Origin: Spirulina subsalsa FACHB-351
GTDB taxonomy: Bacteria > Cyanobacteriota > Cyanobacteriia > Cyanobacteriales > Spirulinaceae
Length of the DNA stretch: 60,093 bases
NCBI RefSeq assembly: GCF_026130165.1
Contig: NZ_JAIHOM010000014.1
Span: forward strand, 1 to 60,093
Reading direction: 5' to 3'
The notes under the pieces were generated by a model that saw nothing but the letters and a program-made list of their open reading frames with translations, had not been told where the DNA came from and did no database searches. Of the stretch, positions 45,048 through 54,539 are shown piece after piece. Every line of letters starts with the position of its first letter. Position 1 is the stretch's first letter. The position numbers and the translations under genes are program-made.

Positions 45048-45219
45048 GGTTTGTATCGCTAAGGTTGACCAATACTTCTATTGTCCCAAAATCCCAGAAA
45101 TTCATCAATTTTGTAAAGTTATTTTGCAATTTTAGGCGATCTTCTCCGAGTATCTTGTGACCCGGGGATGTTTTGCTGAGGTGTTCTATAATGTTCGTGG
45201 AGTTGTACCGATTAAGACT

Positions 45220-46773
45220 ATGATCACTATCCCAGCTACTTTTAACTGGAAAAAGCTACAAAATGGCTCAGATATTCGTGGGGTTGCTTTGGAAGGAGTG
45301 CCAGATGAAGCGGTTAATTTAACCCCGGAGGTGGCGACACTTTTGGGGCAAGCTTTTGTCCAGTGGTTGAGTGAAAAACTCGTCAAACCTGCGCCAGAAT
45401 TAACAGTAGGGGTAGGGCGAGATAGTCGGTTGTCGGGGATTGAATTAATGGAGGCAACAGTCAGGGGGATTCAAGCCTTGGGTTGCCGGGTGTATGATTT
45501 TGGAATGGCTTCAACTCCAGCTATGTTTATGAGTACCGTTACGCCAGATTTTGCCTGTGATGGGGCTATTATGTTAACGGCAAGTCATTTACCATTTAAT
45601 CGCAATGGTTTTAAGTTTTTTACAGCAAAAGGTGGACTTGAAAAGCAAGATATTAGGGCAATTTTAGGGTTTTCTGAAGGTCAAAATTTCCCCCCAAATG
45701 TGGAGAGAGGGGTCATAGAAAAACGAGATTTTATGGCGGTTTATGCGGCGAGTTTGGTCCAAAAAGTACGGGAAGGAGTGAATGATCCTGACAGGTTTGA
45801 ACGGCCGTTAGAGGGATTAAAAATTATTGTTGATGCCGGGAATGGGGCTGGGGGCTTTTATGTGGATCAGGTGCTTAAACCCTTGGGCGCAGATACAACA
45901 GGGAGTCAATTTTTAGACCCGGATGGGATGTTTCCAAATCATGTGCCGAATCCTGAAAATAAGGAGGCAATGGCGGCAATTTGTCAAGCTGTTTTAAGCC
46001 ATAAAGCCGATTTGGGTATTATTTTTGATACGGATGTTGATCGGGGGGCGGCGGTTGATGAAATGGGTCAGGAGTTGAACCGTAATCGTTTGATTGCTTT
46101 GATTTCGGCTATTGTTTTAAGGGAACATCCGGGGTCAACGATTGTCACAGATTCGATTACGTCTGAGGGGTTATCTAAGTTTATTGAGCAGGAGTTAAAG
46201 GGGGTTCATCATCGCTTTAAACGGGGCTATAAAAATGTGATTAATGAGGCGATTCGTTTAAATGAGGAAGGACAGGACTGTTGGTTAGCTATTGAAACGT
46301 CAGGACATGGGGCGATGCGAGAAAATTATTTTCTCGATGATGGGGCTTATTTAATTACTAAGTTGTTGGTGGAGTTGGCTAAGGCTAAAGGGGAGGGGAG
46401 ATGTTTGGGGGATTTAATTGCCCGGTTGGAGGAACCGGTAGAAAGTGAGGAGTTACGGATTAAGATTGCCGGGGAAGATTTTAAGGAGTATGGGAATGAG
46501 GTGATTAAGGCGTTGGAAAAGTTTGCTGGGGAACAACCGAGTTGGGGGATTGTGCCGCGTAATTATGAAGGGGTGCGGGTGAATTGTCAGGGGGAGCAGG
46601 AAAGGGGCTGGTTTTTGTTGCGTTTGTCTCTGCATGATCCGGTGATTCCTTTAAATATTGAGTCGAATGTTAAGGGAGGTGTGAATAAAATTGCGGGATC
46701 TTTATTTGAGTTTTTACGGGGTTTTGATCGTTTGGATTTATCGGCTTTTCAGGTTAATTCTGGGGATGCCTAG
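45220..46773 (+). CDS. Phosphoglucomutase/phosphomannomutase family protein
   Basis: The 517 residues have the alpha-D-phosphohexomutase pattern: DIRG loop (NGSDIRGVALEG), active-site serine in MLTASHLPFNRNGFK, metal-binding DTDVDRGAAVD, the sugar-binding AIETSGHGAM and a C-terminal phosphate-binding domain. It interconverts hexose 1- and 6-phosphates for polysaccharide or nucleotide-sugar synthesis; whether glucose or mannose is preferred is unclear. The ATG at 45220 (MITIPATFNWKKL) is chosen because upstream residues do not fit. The stop overlaps the next gene by 8 nt. The coding strand is unusually G/T-rich. Confidence 0.9.
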   Translation: MITIPATFNWKKLQNGSDIRGVALEGVPDEAVNLTPEVATLLGQAFVQWLSEKLVKPAPELTVGVGRDSRLSGIELMEATVRGIQALGCRVYDFGMASTPAMFMSTVTPDFACDGAIMLTASHLPFNRNGFKFFTAKGGLEKQDIRAILGFSEGQNFPPNVERGVIEKRDFMAVYAASLVQKVREGVNDPDRFERPLEGLKIIVDAGNGAGGFYVDQVLKPLGADTTGSQFLDPDGMFPNHVPNPENKEAMAAICQAVLSHKADLGIIFDTDVDRGAAVDEMGQELNRNRLIALISAIVLREHPGSTIVTDSITSEGLSKFIEQELKGVHHRFKRGYKNVINEAIRLNEEGQDCWLAIETSGHGAMRENYFLDDGAYLITKLLVELAKAKGEGRCLGDLIARLEEPVESEELRIKIAGEDFKEYGNEVIKALEKFAGEQPSWGIVPRNYEGVRVNCQGEQERGWFLLRLSLHDPVIPLNIESNVKGGVNKIAGSLFEFLRGFDRLDLSAFQVNSGDA

Positions 46774-47872
46774 TGAAATTGTTAAGTTGGCTGATTTTTC
46801 TCGGATTCGCTATGCCCAATGTTGGGAGGATGCGGATGTTTTATTGCAGGGATTGGCGATCCAACCGGATGATGTTTGTTTATCGATTGGATCGGCGGGT
46901 GATAATACTTTAGCGCTGTTAGCCTGTTCTCCGAAACGGGTGATTGCAGTGGATTTTAATCCAGCCCAAATTGCTTGTTTAGCTTTGCGGGTGGCGGCTT
47001 TTCGGGTGTTGAGTCATGGGGAGTTATTGGCGTTTCTGGGGTCAAAATTGGCGACGGGGGGGGAACGTCGGGCTTTCTATGGGCGCTGTCGGGGGCTGTT
47101 AGATGAGGCAGTCCGCCAGTTTTGGGATGGTCAGGAGAGGGCGATCGCACAAGGTTTCGCCCGTGTAGGTAAATTTGAACGATACTTGACAACATTCAGA
47201 AAGTATGTATTGCCTTTAATTGGCGATCGCACCACCCGAGAACATTTCCTCCAAAACCACCCCCAGTCCGTCCGGGAAGCCTTTTATCAAACCCACTGGA
47301 ATCATTGGCGATGGCGCTTACTCTTCCGGCTATTTTTCTCCCGTCCCCTCTTAGGTCGTTGGGGGCGAGATCCCCAATTTTTCCGCTACGGAGAAGGCGC
47401 AATCAGTCAACACCTCCTACAACGCACCGAGTACGCCCTCACCCAGCTAAATCCAGCCGAAAACCCCTATCTACAATGGATTCTCACCGGATACCACCCC
47501 CAAGCCCTCCCCTTTGCCCTCCGCCCGGAAAACTTTGACCCCATTCGCGACCATCTCAACCGTCTCGAATGGCACAACTCAGCCCTAGAAGACTTTTTAA
47601 GTCAAAATCCCCATCTGTCCATTAACCGCTACAATTTGAGCAATATTTTTGAGTATATGTCCCCAGACAACAGTCAAAAACTACTCCAACAAATCATCCA
47701 ACAGAGTCCCCCCGGCAGTCGTTTATTATATTGGAATCTTTTCGTCCCCCGTTGCCGTCCGGATAGCCTAGCGGCTGATTTGCGCCCTCTGAGCGACTTA
47801 GCTAACACCCTCTTTCAACAAGATAAAGCCTTTTTTTATCAAGCATTAGTCATTGAAGAAAAAGTACCATAA
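46766..47872 (+). CDS. DUF3419 (BtaA-like) S-adenosylmethionine-dependent transferase
   Basis: The 368-residue protein begins IRYAQCWEDADVLLQGLAI and has a Rossmann-type AdoMet site LSIGSAGDNTLALLA and VIAVDFNPAQIACL, as in BtaA, which moves the aminocarboxypropyl group of AdoMet to diacylglycerol for betaine lipids. Betaine lipids are not typical of cyanobacteria, so the acceptor may differ. RYNLSNIFEYMS near the end is conserved in the family. The start ATG overlaps the phosphoglucomutase stop (ATGCCTAG). Base composition changes inside the gene near 47190. The stop TAA is at the edge of an IS relic. Confidence 0.83.
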   Translation: MPSEIVKLADFSRIRYAQCWEDADVLLQGLAIQPDDVCLSIGSAGDNTLALLACSPKRVIAVDFNPAQIACLALRVAAFRVLSHGELLAFLGSKLATGGERRAFYGRCRGLLDEAVRQFWDGQERAIAQGFARVGKFERYLTTFRKYVLPLIGDRTTREHFLQNHPQSVREAFYQTHWNHWRWRLLFRLFFSRPLLGRWGRDPQFFRYGEGAISQHLLQRTEYALTQLNPAENPYLQWILTGYHPQALPFALRPENFDPIRDHLNRLEWHNSALEDFLSQNPHLSINRYNLSNIFEYMSPDNSQKLLQQIIQQSPPGSRLLYWNLFVPRCRPDSLAADLRPLSDLANTLFQQDKAFFYQALVIEEKVP

Positions 47873-47920
47873 CATCCTCCCGACGCTTATTGTCAACAAT
47901 AGAGTGCGGGATTCCCAAGC
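47871..47920 (+). repeat. Solo IS200/IS605 left end
   Basis: AACATCCTCCCGACGCTTAT and AGAGTGCGGGATTCCCAAG match the left-end pattern at 17084-17131 (there TGACATCCTCCCGATGCT and AGCGCGGGATT). It begins inside the TAA stop of the preceding gene. Heptamer repeats follow at about 47937-47965. Confidence 0.65.
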
Positions 47921-47990
47921 TAAACCCGTGTAGATTGAGAATTAATAATTGATAATTGTTAATTATTCCCCATTCCCCATTCCCTGATTC

Positions 47991-49235
47991 ATGGTATCTA
48001 TCGCCCGCAAAAACCTATTTGAAGACCTGCCCCGTTTTCTCGTAGCCCAAGCAGGCATCATGTTTGCTGTCAGTCTTGTCACCATTCAAACCGGACTCTT
48101 AAACGGTTTCACTCGGTCCACCGCCCTCCTCATTGACGCATCCCCCGCCGATATTTGGATCACCTCCGATGAATTAGTTCACATGGAACTCACCCTGCCC
48201 CTTCTTTTAGAACAGGTGAACCAAGCCAATCAAATCCCCGGAGTAGCGCGGGCGGAACCCTTAATGACCGGACTGGGACGCTGGCAGATTCCGGGGGGGG
48301 AACTCACCCCCCTACGGTTATATGGCTTTGACCCCAATGGGGTGCTATTTCGTCCCGGTCAGTTACAATCCGGTCAACTCGCAGACTTAAACACACCCTA
48401 CAATGTGCTAGTGGATCAAGGGAGTTTGAACAGTTTATCCGTCCGAGGAATTGGCGATCGCGGTTTTATCGGCAATCTCCCTGCTACCATTGTCGGCATT
48501 ACCTCCGACTCCCAATCCATCACCTCCGCCACCTATATTTTTTCCTCCCTCGAAACCGCCAAAGCCTTCGCCAGTGCTGGATTCTCTTCCAGTGTAGACT
48601 GTCGAATGCAGCCCGACGGCACCATCCAATGCACCACCTTATATGAAAAACAAGACCAACCCCTTGAGGGAGTCCCCACACCAGAACCCATGAGTTCCGC
48701 CGACCCCATTCAATATATCTTGATTCAAGCCGAACCCGGTCAAGATATTGAAGAATTACAAGCCCGTTTAGAGGCCGCCTTTCCTAATACCAAAGCTTGG
48801 ACAAAAGAAGAAATTTCCCAAGCCACTCGAACCTATTGGCAAAAGCGCACAGGGATCGGTTTTATTCTCGGTTTAGGGGCAACAGTCGGGGTCATTGTGG
48901 GCATAGTCATTGTCGGTCAGATTCTCTATTCCTCCGTCGCCGATCATTTAAAAGAATTCGGCACATTAAAAGCAATGGGCGCCTCAAATCGAATGTTATA
49001 TGGGGTGATTATTGAACAAGCCGTTTATATGGCCGTTTTGGGATATATTCCCGGAATTCTCCTCTGTTTAGGATTAGGAAAATGGACAATGGCCAGTCAA
49101 GGAATAATGATTTTAATTACCCCCTCTACAGCGATTGTCGTTTTGGGAATTACCTTAGTCATGTGTGTTGGGTCTGCTCTTTTTGCCATTCAAAAAGTCA
49201 CCCGTGTAGATCCCATTATTGTGTTTAAAGCCTAG
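47991..49235 (+). CDS. DevC-like ABC transporter permease (MacB/FtsX fold)
   Basis: The 414-residue protein has one N-terminal helix (FLVAQAGIMFAVSLVTIQTGLL), a large periplasmic domain of about 230 residues and three C-terminal helices (GIGFILGLGATVGVIVGIVIVG, AVYMAVLGYIPGILLCLGL and the final ITLVMCVGSALFAI). The loop SVADHLKEFGTLKAMGASNR is diagnostic of FtsX/MacB permeases. In cyanobacteria DevC works with DevA and DevB to export glycolipids or other envelope compounds. Neither partner is adjacent. Confidence 0.85.
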   Translation: MVSIARKNLFEDLPRFLVAQAGIMFAVSLVTIQTGLLNGFTRSTALLIDASPADIWITSDELVHMELTLPLLLEQVNQANQIPGVARAEPLMTGLGRWQIPGGELTPLRLYGFDPNGVLFRPGQLQSGQLADLNTPYNVLVDQGSLNSLSVRGIGDRGFIGNLPATIVGITSDSQSITSATYIFSSLETAKAFASAGFSSSVDCRMQPDGTIQCTTLYEKQDQPLEGVPTPEPMSSADPIQYILIQAEPGQDIEELQARLEAAFPNTKAWTKEEISQATRTYWQKRTGIGFILGLGATVGVIVGIVIVGQILYSSVADHLKEFGTLKAMGASNRMLYGVIIEQAVYMAVLGYIPGILLCLGLGKWTMASQGIMILITPSTAIVVLGITLVMCVGSALFAIQKVTRVDPIIVFKA

Positions 49236-49259
49236 TAAAAATTGCTGATGCTACATCAA

Positions 49260-49306
49260 TGGCTCGGGGCAGATTTGAACTCCTGACCTTGGGCGTATGA
49301 GTCCCC
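49260..49306 (-). pseudogene. 3' half of a decayed tRNA-Met
   Basis: On the minus strand GGGGACTCATACGCCCAAGG carries the CAT anticodon loop, followed by AGTTCAAATCT (T loop) and CCCCGAGCCA (acceptor 3' strand and discriminator). The 5' half is missing and T-stem pairing is lost. The junction at about 49307 could be an old integration site. Confidence 0.65.
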
Positions 49307-49669
49307 TAGTATGCGACCTAGGACTTGCTAAATAACTCTACTCGTGGGTCTAGGGAACAGGGAACACCGGATCTGGAAGGGGATAGGATAGCCTTTTTTG
49401 CCCTTCACACCTTGTTTATCGACCTCAAACAACTAGATGTATGCTAACATATACAGCACAAATTGTCATGCTAAGAGTGATCCCTGAGCCTTAGCTAAAG
49501 AAGCGCACCTGTACTGATCCAAACCGAACTCCCTACCGACATGGAGCATCAAGGCGATCGCCTAAATCGTCTTGAAAGATGAAGTCTACAAAGAAATTTT
49601 TGGGCAAGCGGAAAACTTCAAAAAATATCAGCAGAGAAGCTAAAGCCAAAATGCCTAGTGAACTACACC
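49307..49669. other. Intergenic debris
   Basis: TAGGACTTGCTAAATAAC at 49318-49335 is a degraded left end of the 111-bp MITE family. A basic 39-codon ORF (49579-49698, MKSTKKFLGKRKTSKN) overlaps the end of the next gene and is probably chance. Nothing else is recognised. Confidence 0.5.
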
Positions 49670-50722
49670 CTAATTCAACACAGCGCCCTGCTCGATAAAA
49701 TACTGCCGCATTTCCTCCGTTAGCCCAACGAGGTGGCTAACTTGAGCCGCTTTTAAAATCGCGCTGTGCCACGTAGTATTACTAACATTCGCCTCGGCTA
49801 GATTGGCTTGAGTGAAATTAGCCCCCACCAAATTGGCCAAGGCTAAACTAGCTCGGTGTAAGTCAGCACCCGTCAAGTCACTATCACTTAAATAGGCTCC
49901 ACTTAAATCAGCCCCGCTTAAATTAGCGCCCCGTAAGTCGGCCTCGCTCATGTCAATATCATTTAACTCAGCCCCTCGTAAGTTAATCCCAGCTAATTGC
50001 GCCCCACTTAAATCTACACCATTGAGTTGGGTTGCCAAGAAGTTCCCCCCAGCAAAATCCGTTAAGGGATTGAGTTCCACTAACTCCGCTAATTGCAAAA
50101 TGTGATCGGTGTTAGCATTTAAAATGGCTTGGCGATCATGATCTAACTTGCCCACCGCTTCGGGAGTGGGGGGATTAACCCAGTGTTTCGCTAAAAAACG
50201 AGCCAGCACCCGCTCTAAAATGGCGTGTTTGTTCGGGCTAATATCGTGTCGCCAGAGGTTTTCCGCATCGGTAAGGACGATGTGGCTCGGGGAGGGGGTG
50301 AAGCGGAGCGTGACAACTGGGGGGGTATTGGGGGCAAAGATGCCGAGGGGATAGGGCTGGCTGGTGCCTTGTAGAATGGCATAACGGGGTTCACTGAAAC
50401 AAAGCCACTGGGGTAAAGCACTATTTGGGACTAAGCTGAGGGATAGAGCAAGAGGTCGTGTCTCCGTGTTGTGTTGGAGAGAGAGAAAGGCGGGATTCTC
50501 ATTCTGAGAGGCTTCTCTAGCACACTCTAGGGTTAAGATCCCCCCTTTGATGCCAAATCTGACCCGACCGTTCAGTAACTCTGTCCACTGTTGTCCAAAG
50601 GTGAGTTTCACCCCTAACTCTCCCTCGCCAAATGATTCCCCTGTGGTGGCTAGGGGGAGGAGTTCTAGATTAACTGCATCAGGATAGGGATTGTGGAACT
50701 CTAATGCGGGACGATTCGACAT
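49670..50722 (-). CDS. Pentapeptide-repeat protein with a large N-terminal domain
   Basis: The 350 residues divide into an N-terminal region of about 210 residues with beta-rich character (ALEFHNPYPDAVNLELLPLA) that I cannot assign, and a C-terminal pentapeptide-repeat region (TQLNGVDLSGAQLAGINL through LTGADLHRASLALANLVGAN). Ends in VGLTEEMRQYFIEQGAVLN, a cap also seen in the shorter pentapeptide protein at 44466. No signal peptide. Function unknown. Confidence 0.82.
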   Translation of the reverse strand: MSNRPALEFHNPYPDAVNLELLPLATTGESFGEGELGVKLTFGQQWTELLNGRVRFGIKGGILTLECAREASQNENPAFLSLQHNTETRPLALSLSLVPNSALPQWLCFSEPRYAILQGTSQPYPLGIFAPNTPPVVTLRFTPSPSHIVLTDAENLWRHDISPNKHAILERVLARFLAKHWVNPPTPEAVGKLDHDRQAILNANTDHILQLAELVELNPLTDFAGGNFLATQLNGVDLSGAQLAGINLRGAELNDIDMSEADLRGANLSGADLSGAYLSDSDLTGADLHRASLALANLVGANFTQANLAEANVSNTTWHSAILKAAQVSHLVGLTEEMRQYFIEQGAVLN

Positions 50723-50908
50723 AGGAATGGCTTCGGATCAAAATGTAGAGCAACGCTGTTACCATAGCATATCCGAGGGAATAGGAGATAGGGAATAGGC
50801 AAGCTTCAGTGATTCCTGATTACCGACTTGTTTCCTCGGTCAGGCTAACGCCAACACTCTTGTCCAAATGATGGGAATCCCACGGTAACAACACTACACT
50901 AGAGATAA

Positions 50909-51352
50909 ATGCGCCAACTTATCGGACATACTCCTATGATGACTTCTATTCATTCTCTCGCCTTATTATTATTCTTGCTTGTCCTCCCCCTGCTGGGTTG
51001 CGAGACTCCCTCGGGGGACATCACCCTACCTTTACCGGATGATGTTGCAGAACCTCAGCCTTCTCTGGCTATGGTGGAAGAGGTGATGGTGGAAGTGGAG
51101 CAAGGGGATTCCCAACAAGTGACCTTAAAAGTGACGGGCATCTTGCCTGATGGCTGTGATTTACCCTTACAAGTTGAACAAGAACGGGAAGGGTCCCAAA
51201 TCACGGTACAACTTTATCGACTGTTGCCTCCGGATGTAATGTGTCCGGCGGTGGTGGTGCCGTTTGAGAAGGACATCCCCCTAAATGAGGGGTTGGAGTC
51301 TGGGAGTTATCGCCTGATGGTGAATGAAAAAACCCTAGATTTTGAGCTATAG
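50909..51352 (+). CDS. Small putative lipoprotein
   Basis: A hydrophobic segment (SLALLLFLLVLPLLGC) ends in the lipobox LLGC, so the protein is probably cleaved and lipidated at that Cys (residue 31). The mature part (about 116 residues) is acidic and beta-rich (VMVEVEQGDSQQVTLKVTGI), with two further Cys residues that could form a disulfide. Starts at 50909, 50936 or 50939 are all possible. I do not recognise the family. Confidence 0.7.
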   Translation: MRQLIGHTPMMTSIHSLALLLFLLVLPLLGCETPSGDITLPLPDDVAEPQPSLAMVEEVMVEVEQGDSQQVTLKVTGILPDGCDLPLQVEQEREGSQITVQLYRLLPPDVMCPAVVVPFEKDIPLNEGLESGSYRLMVNEKTLDFEL

Positions 51353-51391
51353 TCAAAGTCACAGTCGAACCATATAAGGCATAAAAGAACA

Positions 51392-51766
51392 ATGTCTCAT
51401 TTCACCACTATTAAGGTTCAAATCAAGAATGGCGAGGTGCTGCAAGAGGTTTTGCAAGAACTTGGCTATCAGGTTGAACAAAACGCGGAAGTACGCGGAT
51501 ATAAGGGCATGACGACCCAAGCGGATTATGTTATTCGTCAGAGCAATCGCTATGACTTGGGTTTCCGACGCAATGGGGAAAATTATGAACTGATTGCGGA
51601 TTTTTGGGGAAGTCAGGTTAATCAGCAAGAGTTCCTCAATCAGGTGAATCAAAAATATGCCCACAAAACCCTGTTAGCTACAGTGCAGGAACAAGGATTT
51701 CAGGTGGAGGAGCAAGAAACTTTAGAAGATGGGACTGTGCGGGTTTTAGTCGGACGTTGGGTCTAG
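51392..51766 (+). CDS. ycf35: DUF1257 protein (Ycf35-like)
   Basis: The 124 residues begin MSHFTTIKVQIKNGEVLQE and continue with ADYVIRQSNRYDLGFRRNG and HKTLLATVQEQGFQVEEQE, matching Ycf35 of algal plastids and cyanobacteria. The function is unknown; conservation in plastids hints at a role in photosynthetic or plastid metabolism. It follows the lipoprotein gene by 39 bp and is likely co-transcribed. Confidence 0.9.
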   Translation: MSHFTTIKVQIKNGEVLQEVLQELGYQVEQNAEVRGYKGMTTQADYVIRQSNRYDLGFRRNGENYELIADFWGSQVNQQEFLNQVNQKYAHKTLLATVQEQGFQVEEQETLEDGTVRVLVGRWV

Positions 51767-51878
51767 TGATCGAGTCTGAGGACTTGGGCAGCCCTTGCCA
51801 TTCATGCCCCAGATGTTGGGAGGTTGGAACTGAAGATCCTACTGTTCCACTCCCATTCTTCTAAATTTAAGGAAACTT

Positions 51879-52442
51879 TTGATGAAATTGCAACGCACCA
51901 CTTGGGGACTCTTGATGGCTGCCCTTGTGTTGGGGGGAGGAGTCTATTTCTATGAAATGATTGTTAGGTCTTATCAAACTGAGGTAGTAGCACGACAACG
52001 GAAGGTGATTGACTTGAAGGAGCAGGATATTCAAGAGATTACCATTGAAAAAGAGGGTCGAACGCTACAGTTTGAACGGGTCGAGGCGGAAACTTATAAT
52101 TGGCGGATGGTGAAACCGCAAGAGGAAATCGCCAATGATGCGGCGATCGCCTTTTTAACCAATTTGTTGGTGGAAAAGGAGCGGGATCGGATGTTTCTGA
52201 TTGCGGCAGAGGAGAAGGACACCTATGGCTTAGAAGAGCCTTTTGCGACTTTGACTTTAAAGGTGGCTGGGGAGGATCATACTCTGATTCTCGGCAGACC
52301 TAACTTTGATCAAAAGTGGGTTTATGCTCAAATTAACCCCCCCTCAGAGACTCCCGAAGAGTTAGAAGTTACCCTTATCCCCATTGAGTTTAGATACGCG
52401 GTTGAACGGGATCTCAATGAGTGGAGGCGTTCGAGTCGATAA
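51879..52442 (+). CDS. DUF4340 domain protein
   Basis: An N-terminal membrane anchor (WGLLMAALVLGGGVYFYEMI) precedes a soluble domain with the DUF4340 pattern: QEITIEKEGRTLQFERVEAE, YNWRMVKPQEEIANDAAIAF and YGLEEPFATLTLKVAGE. Family members are often linked to gliding or ABC systems, but no such genes are near. At 187 residues it carries one copy of the domain. Function unknown. Confidence 0.82.
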   Translation: MMKLQRTTWGLLMAALVLGGGVYFYEMIVRSYQTEVVARQRKVIDLKEQDIQEITIEKEGRTLQFERVEAETYNWRMVKPQEEIANDAAIAFLTNLLVEKERDRMFLIAAEEKDTYGLEEPFATLTLKVAGEDHTLILGRPNFDQKWVYAQINPPSETPEELEVTLIPIEFRYAVERDLNEWRRSSR

Positions 52443-52551
52443 GAGAAAAAGCCGGGGGGTGTCAACTTCCTCATCCAGCACTTTCTCTCTTTCCTATTGC
52501 CCCAGAATTCAGCTAGGCTTTAAGAAGAGCGGGACTGAGGGGGCGGGGACA

Positions 52552-53580
52552 TTGACTAAATCAGAACAACCGATTAAGAAATATTTAAATCCCAATCAGA
52601 CTATTGGGGTGGAGTCTGAGACTCATCCAGATTTGCCTTTTGCCAATGAAGAACAAGCAGAGGATCTGTTGGAACAAGGAATGCAGGCACTTCAACAGGG
52701 TGAGTTAGAGATAGCGCTTTATGCTTTGCAAGAGTCGGTTCAGCACTATCGCGGGGTGGGCAACCCGGAACAAGAGGCGAAAGCTCTGTATTATATTGGT
52801 TTGGTGGAATATGGACGGGGCAACTATGAACTGACGTTAAGTTGGGCGGAGTCTTGTTGTGATCTCTTGACTCCGAGGCCACGGTGTCGCCTGCTGGGAC
52901 AAGCGTTGAGTTTGATGGGCAATGCTTACCGCCATTGTCACCATCCGGATGAGGCGATCGCATTCCAAACCCAAAGTCTTAAGGTTTTTCAAGAATTGGA
53001 GGATTTGTCCGGTCAAATGGCCGCCTACAATAACCTCGGTCTGGCCTACAAAGCACAGGGACAAATGCAGAAGGCCATTGAGTGCCAACAGGAGGCTCTG
53101 GAAATTGCCCAAAAGTTGGAAGATCGCAATATTATTGCCCAAATTTTGCGTAATTTAGGCAATGCTTGTTATTCTTTGGGCAATTATCGGGGGGCAATTC
53201 GCTACTATGAAGAGCGCTTTCAACTCGCCCAAGAAATGAAGGATGAACGGACGGCTGTGCAAATTTTGCGTAATTTAGCCAATGCCTCTTATACCATTGG
53301 TGACTATCAACGGGCGATCGCCTATAGTGAACAACGCCTCCACATTGCCCGTCACTTGGGAGATCACCGTTCCCAAGAACAAGCCCTCGGCAGTTTGGGC
53401 GTGGCCTATGATGCTCAAGGGGATTATCAAAAAGCGATTCGCTGTTATGAACACCGTTTAAAGGTGGCTCGTATTCTCAAAGATCACCGGGTAGAACGTC
53501 AAGCTTTAGGTAGTCTTAGAACGGCCTGTTATGCCCTTGGAGATTATGCCAGAATTATGGAGTATCAATCGGAAGTTTGA
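52552..53580 (+). CDS. Tetratricopeptide-repeat protein
   Basis: From about residue 30 the protein is a row of seven to eight TPR units (ALYYIGLVEYGRGNYELTLSWAE, AAYNNLGLAYKAQGQMQKAIEC, QILRNLGNACYSLGNYRGAIRY), of the kind that binds partner peptides in regulatory proteins. The start is uncertain: the frame is open from 52384, but that overlaps the previous gene by 59 nt. TTG at 52552 after GGGGCGGGGACA gives a sensible N-terminus; GTG at 52459 is another option. No catalytic domain is present. Confidence 0.78.
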   Translation: MTKSEQPIKKYLNPNQTIGVESETHPDLPFANEEQAEDLLEQGMQALQQGELEIALYALQESVQHYRGVGNPEQEAKALYYIGLVEYGRGNYELTLSWAESCCDLLTPRPRCRLLGQALSLMGNAYRHCHHPDEAIAFQTQSLKVFQELEDLSGQMAAYNNLGLAYKAQGQMQKAIECQQEALEIAQKLEDRNIIAQILRNLGNACYSLGNYRGAIRYYEERFQLAQEMKDERTAVQILRNLANASYTIGDYQRAIAYSEQRLHIARHLGDHRSQEQALGSLGVAYDAQGDYQKAIRCYEHRLKVARILKDHRVERQALGSLRTACYALGDYARIMEYQSEV

Positions 53581-53588
53581 ACCCAAAA

Positions 53589-54443
53589 TTACTCTTTAAC
53601 TACGGCTTCATTTAACGCTTTTTTGGCGATTTTCGTCACATAAACCGTCACGGCAACCGTGGCGGCAAAACCCAGTATTCTAATCCCCCACTCGGCCACC
53701 GGATTAGCACTGGGACTTTCCGCCCCAATCCGGGCTAAATTCCCGGCTAAAGAGCCAATATAAACATACATAATAGTTCCCGGAATCATGCCCACTGAAG
53801 CGAGAACATAATCCTTTAAAGATACTCCTGTAATCCCATAAGCATAGTTTAATAAATTAAAGGGAAAAATCGGAGAAAGTCGGGTTAATAAAACAATTTT
53901 AAATCCTGCTTGACCTACGGCCTCATCAATGGCTTGAAACTTGCTATTCTCGGCAATTTTCGCCGCCACCCAGCCCCTAGCAAGATACCGACCCACTAAA
54001 AACGCCCCAGTTGCTCCTAATGTGGCCCCAATGAACACATAAACAGACCCCAAGGCCACACCAAACACAATTCCAGCGCCGAGGGTGAGAATAGAACCCG
54101 GCAAAAAGGCGACAGTTGCCACAATATAAAGGAACATAAAGGCGATCGCACCAACAGCCCCTAAACCGTCAATCCATTGTAAGGCATTCAATAACCACCC
54201 TTGAGGATTCATAGTATTTCCGGTAACATCTTGGGCTAAAGCGGGATTGGCCACTAAAACCATTCCCAATGTGAAACTTGAAACCGCAACTGCTTCTAAA
54301 ATATAACTGCCTATAAAAGCACAAAATGCCAAAATTGTAAAGCACTGCCAAGTAGAAGGTTTAAACCAAGCTGGAGGACAAGAATCCGCTAAAGCTTGAC
54401 GTTTAAATTTTTGACGTTTAATTTTGTTTTTTCCATTTAACAT
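53589..54443 (-). CDS. TVP38/TMEM64 (DedA-like) membrane protein
   Basis: The 284-residue protein has a basic N-terminus and several helices with the VTT/SNARE-associated domain: FLPGSILTLGAGIVFGVALGS, GATGAFLVGRYLARGWV and LTRLSPIFPFNLLNYAYGIT. Relatives act as lipid scramblases or in membrane homeostasis. The ATG at 54441-54443 (MLNGKNKIKRQKF) is preferred to a frame opening at 54581 that runs through repeat sequence. Confidence 0.87.
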   Translation of the reverse strand: MLNGKNKIKRQKFKRQALADSCPPAWFKPSTWQCFTILAFCAFIGSYILEAVAVSSFTLGMVLVANPALAQDVTGNTMNPQGWLLNALQWIDGLGAVGAIAFMFLYIVATVAFLPGSILTLGAGIVFGVALGSVYVFIGATLGATGAFLVGRYLARGWVAAKIAENSKFQAIDEAVGQAGFKIVLLTRLSPIFPFNLLNYAYGITGVSLKDYVLASVGMIPGTIMYVYIGSLAGNLARIGAESPSANPVAEWGIRILGFAATVAVTVYVTKIAKKALNEAVVKE

Positions 54444-54539
54444 GAGTCTCAATAGTTCCCTAGTTCTAGGAACATTAAACTGAGGGAAAATGAGGGAAAG
54501 ATGAAGGAAAACTGTGCCGAAAATAAAAGTTCCTCTGGG

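Noticed and set aside
49579-49698. Basic 39-codon ORF
   Set aside because: Overlaps the end of the pentapeptide gene on the other strand and lacks a spaced ribosome site.
51201-51664. Minus-strand frames opposite the lipoprotein and ycf35
   Set aside because: No ribosome site, and the plus-strand genes are clearly supported.
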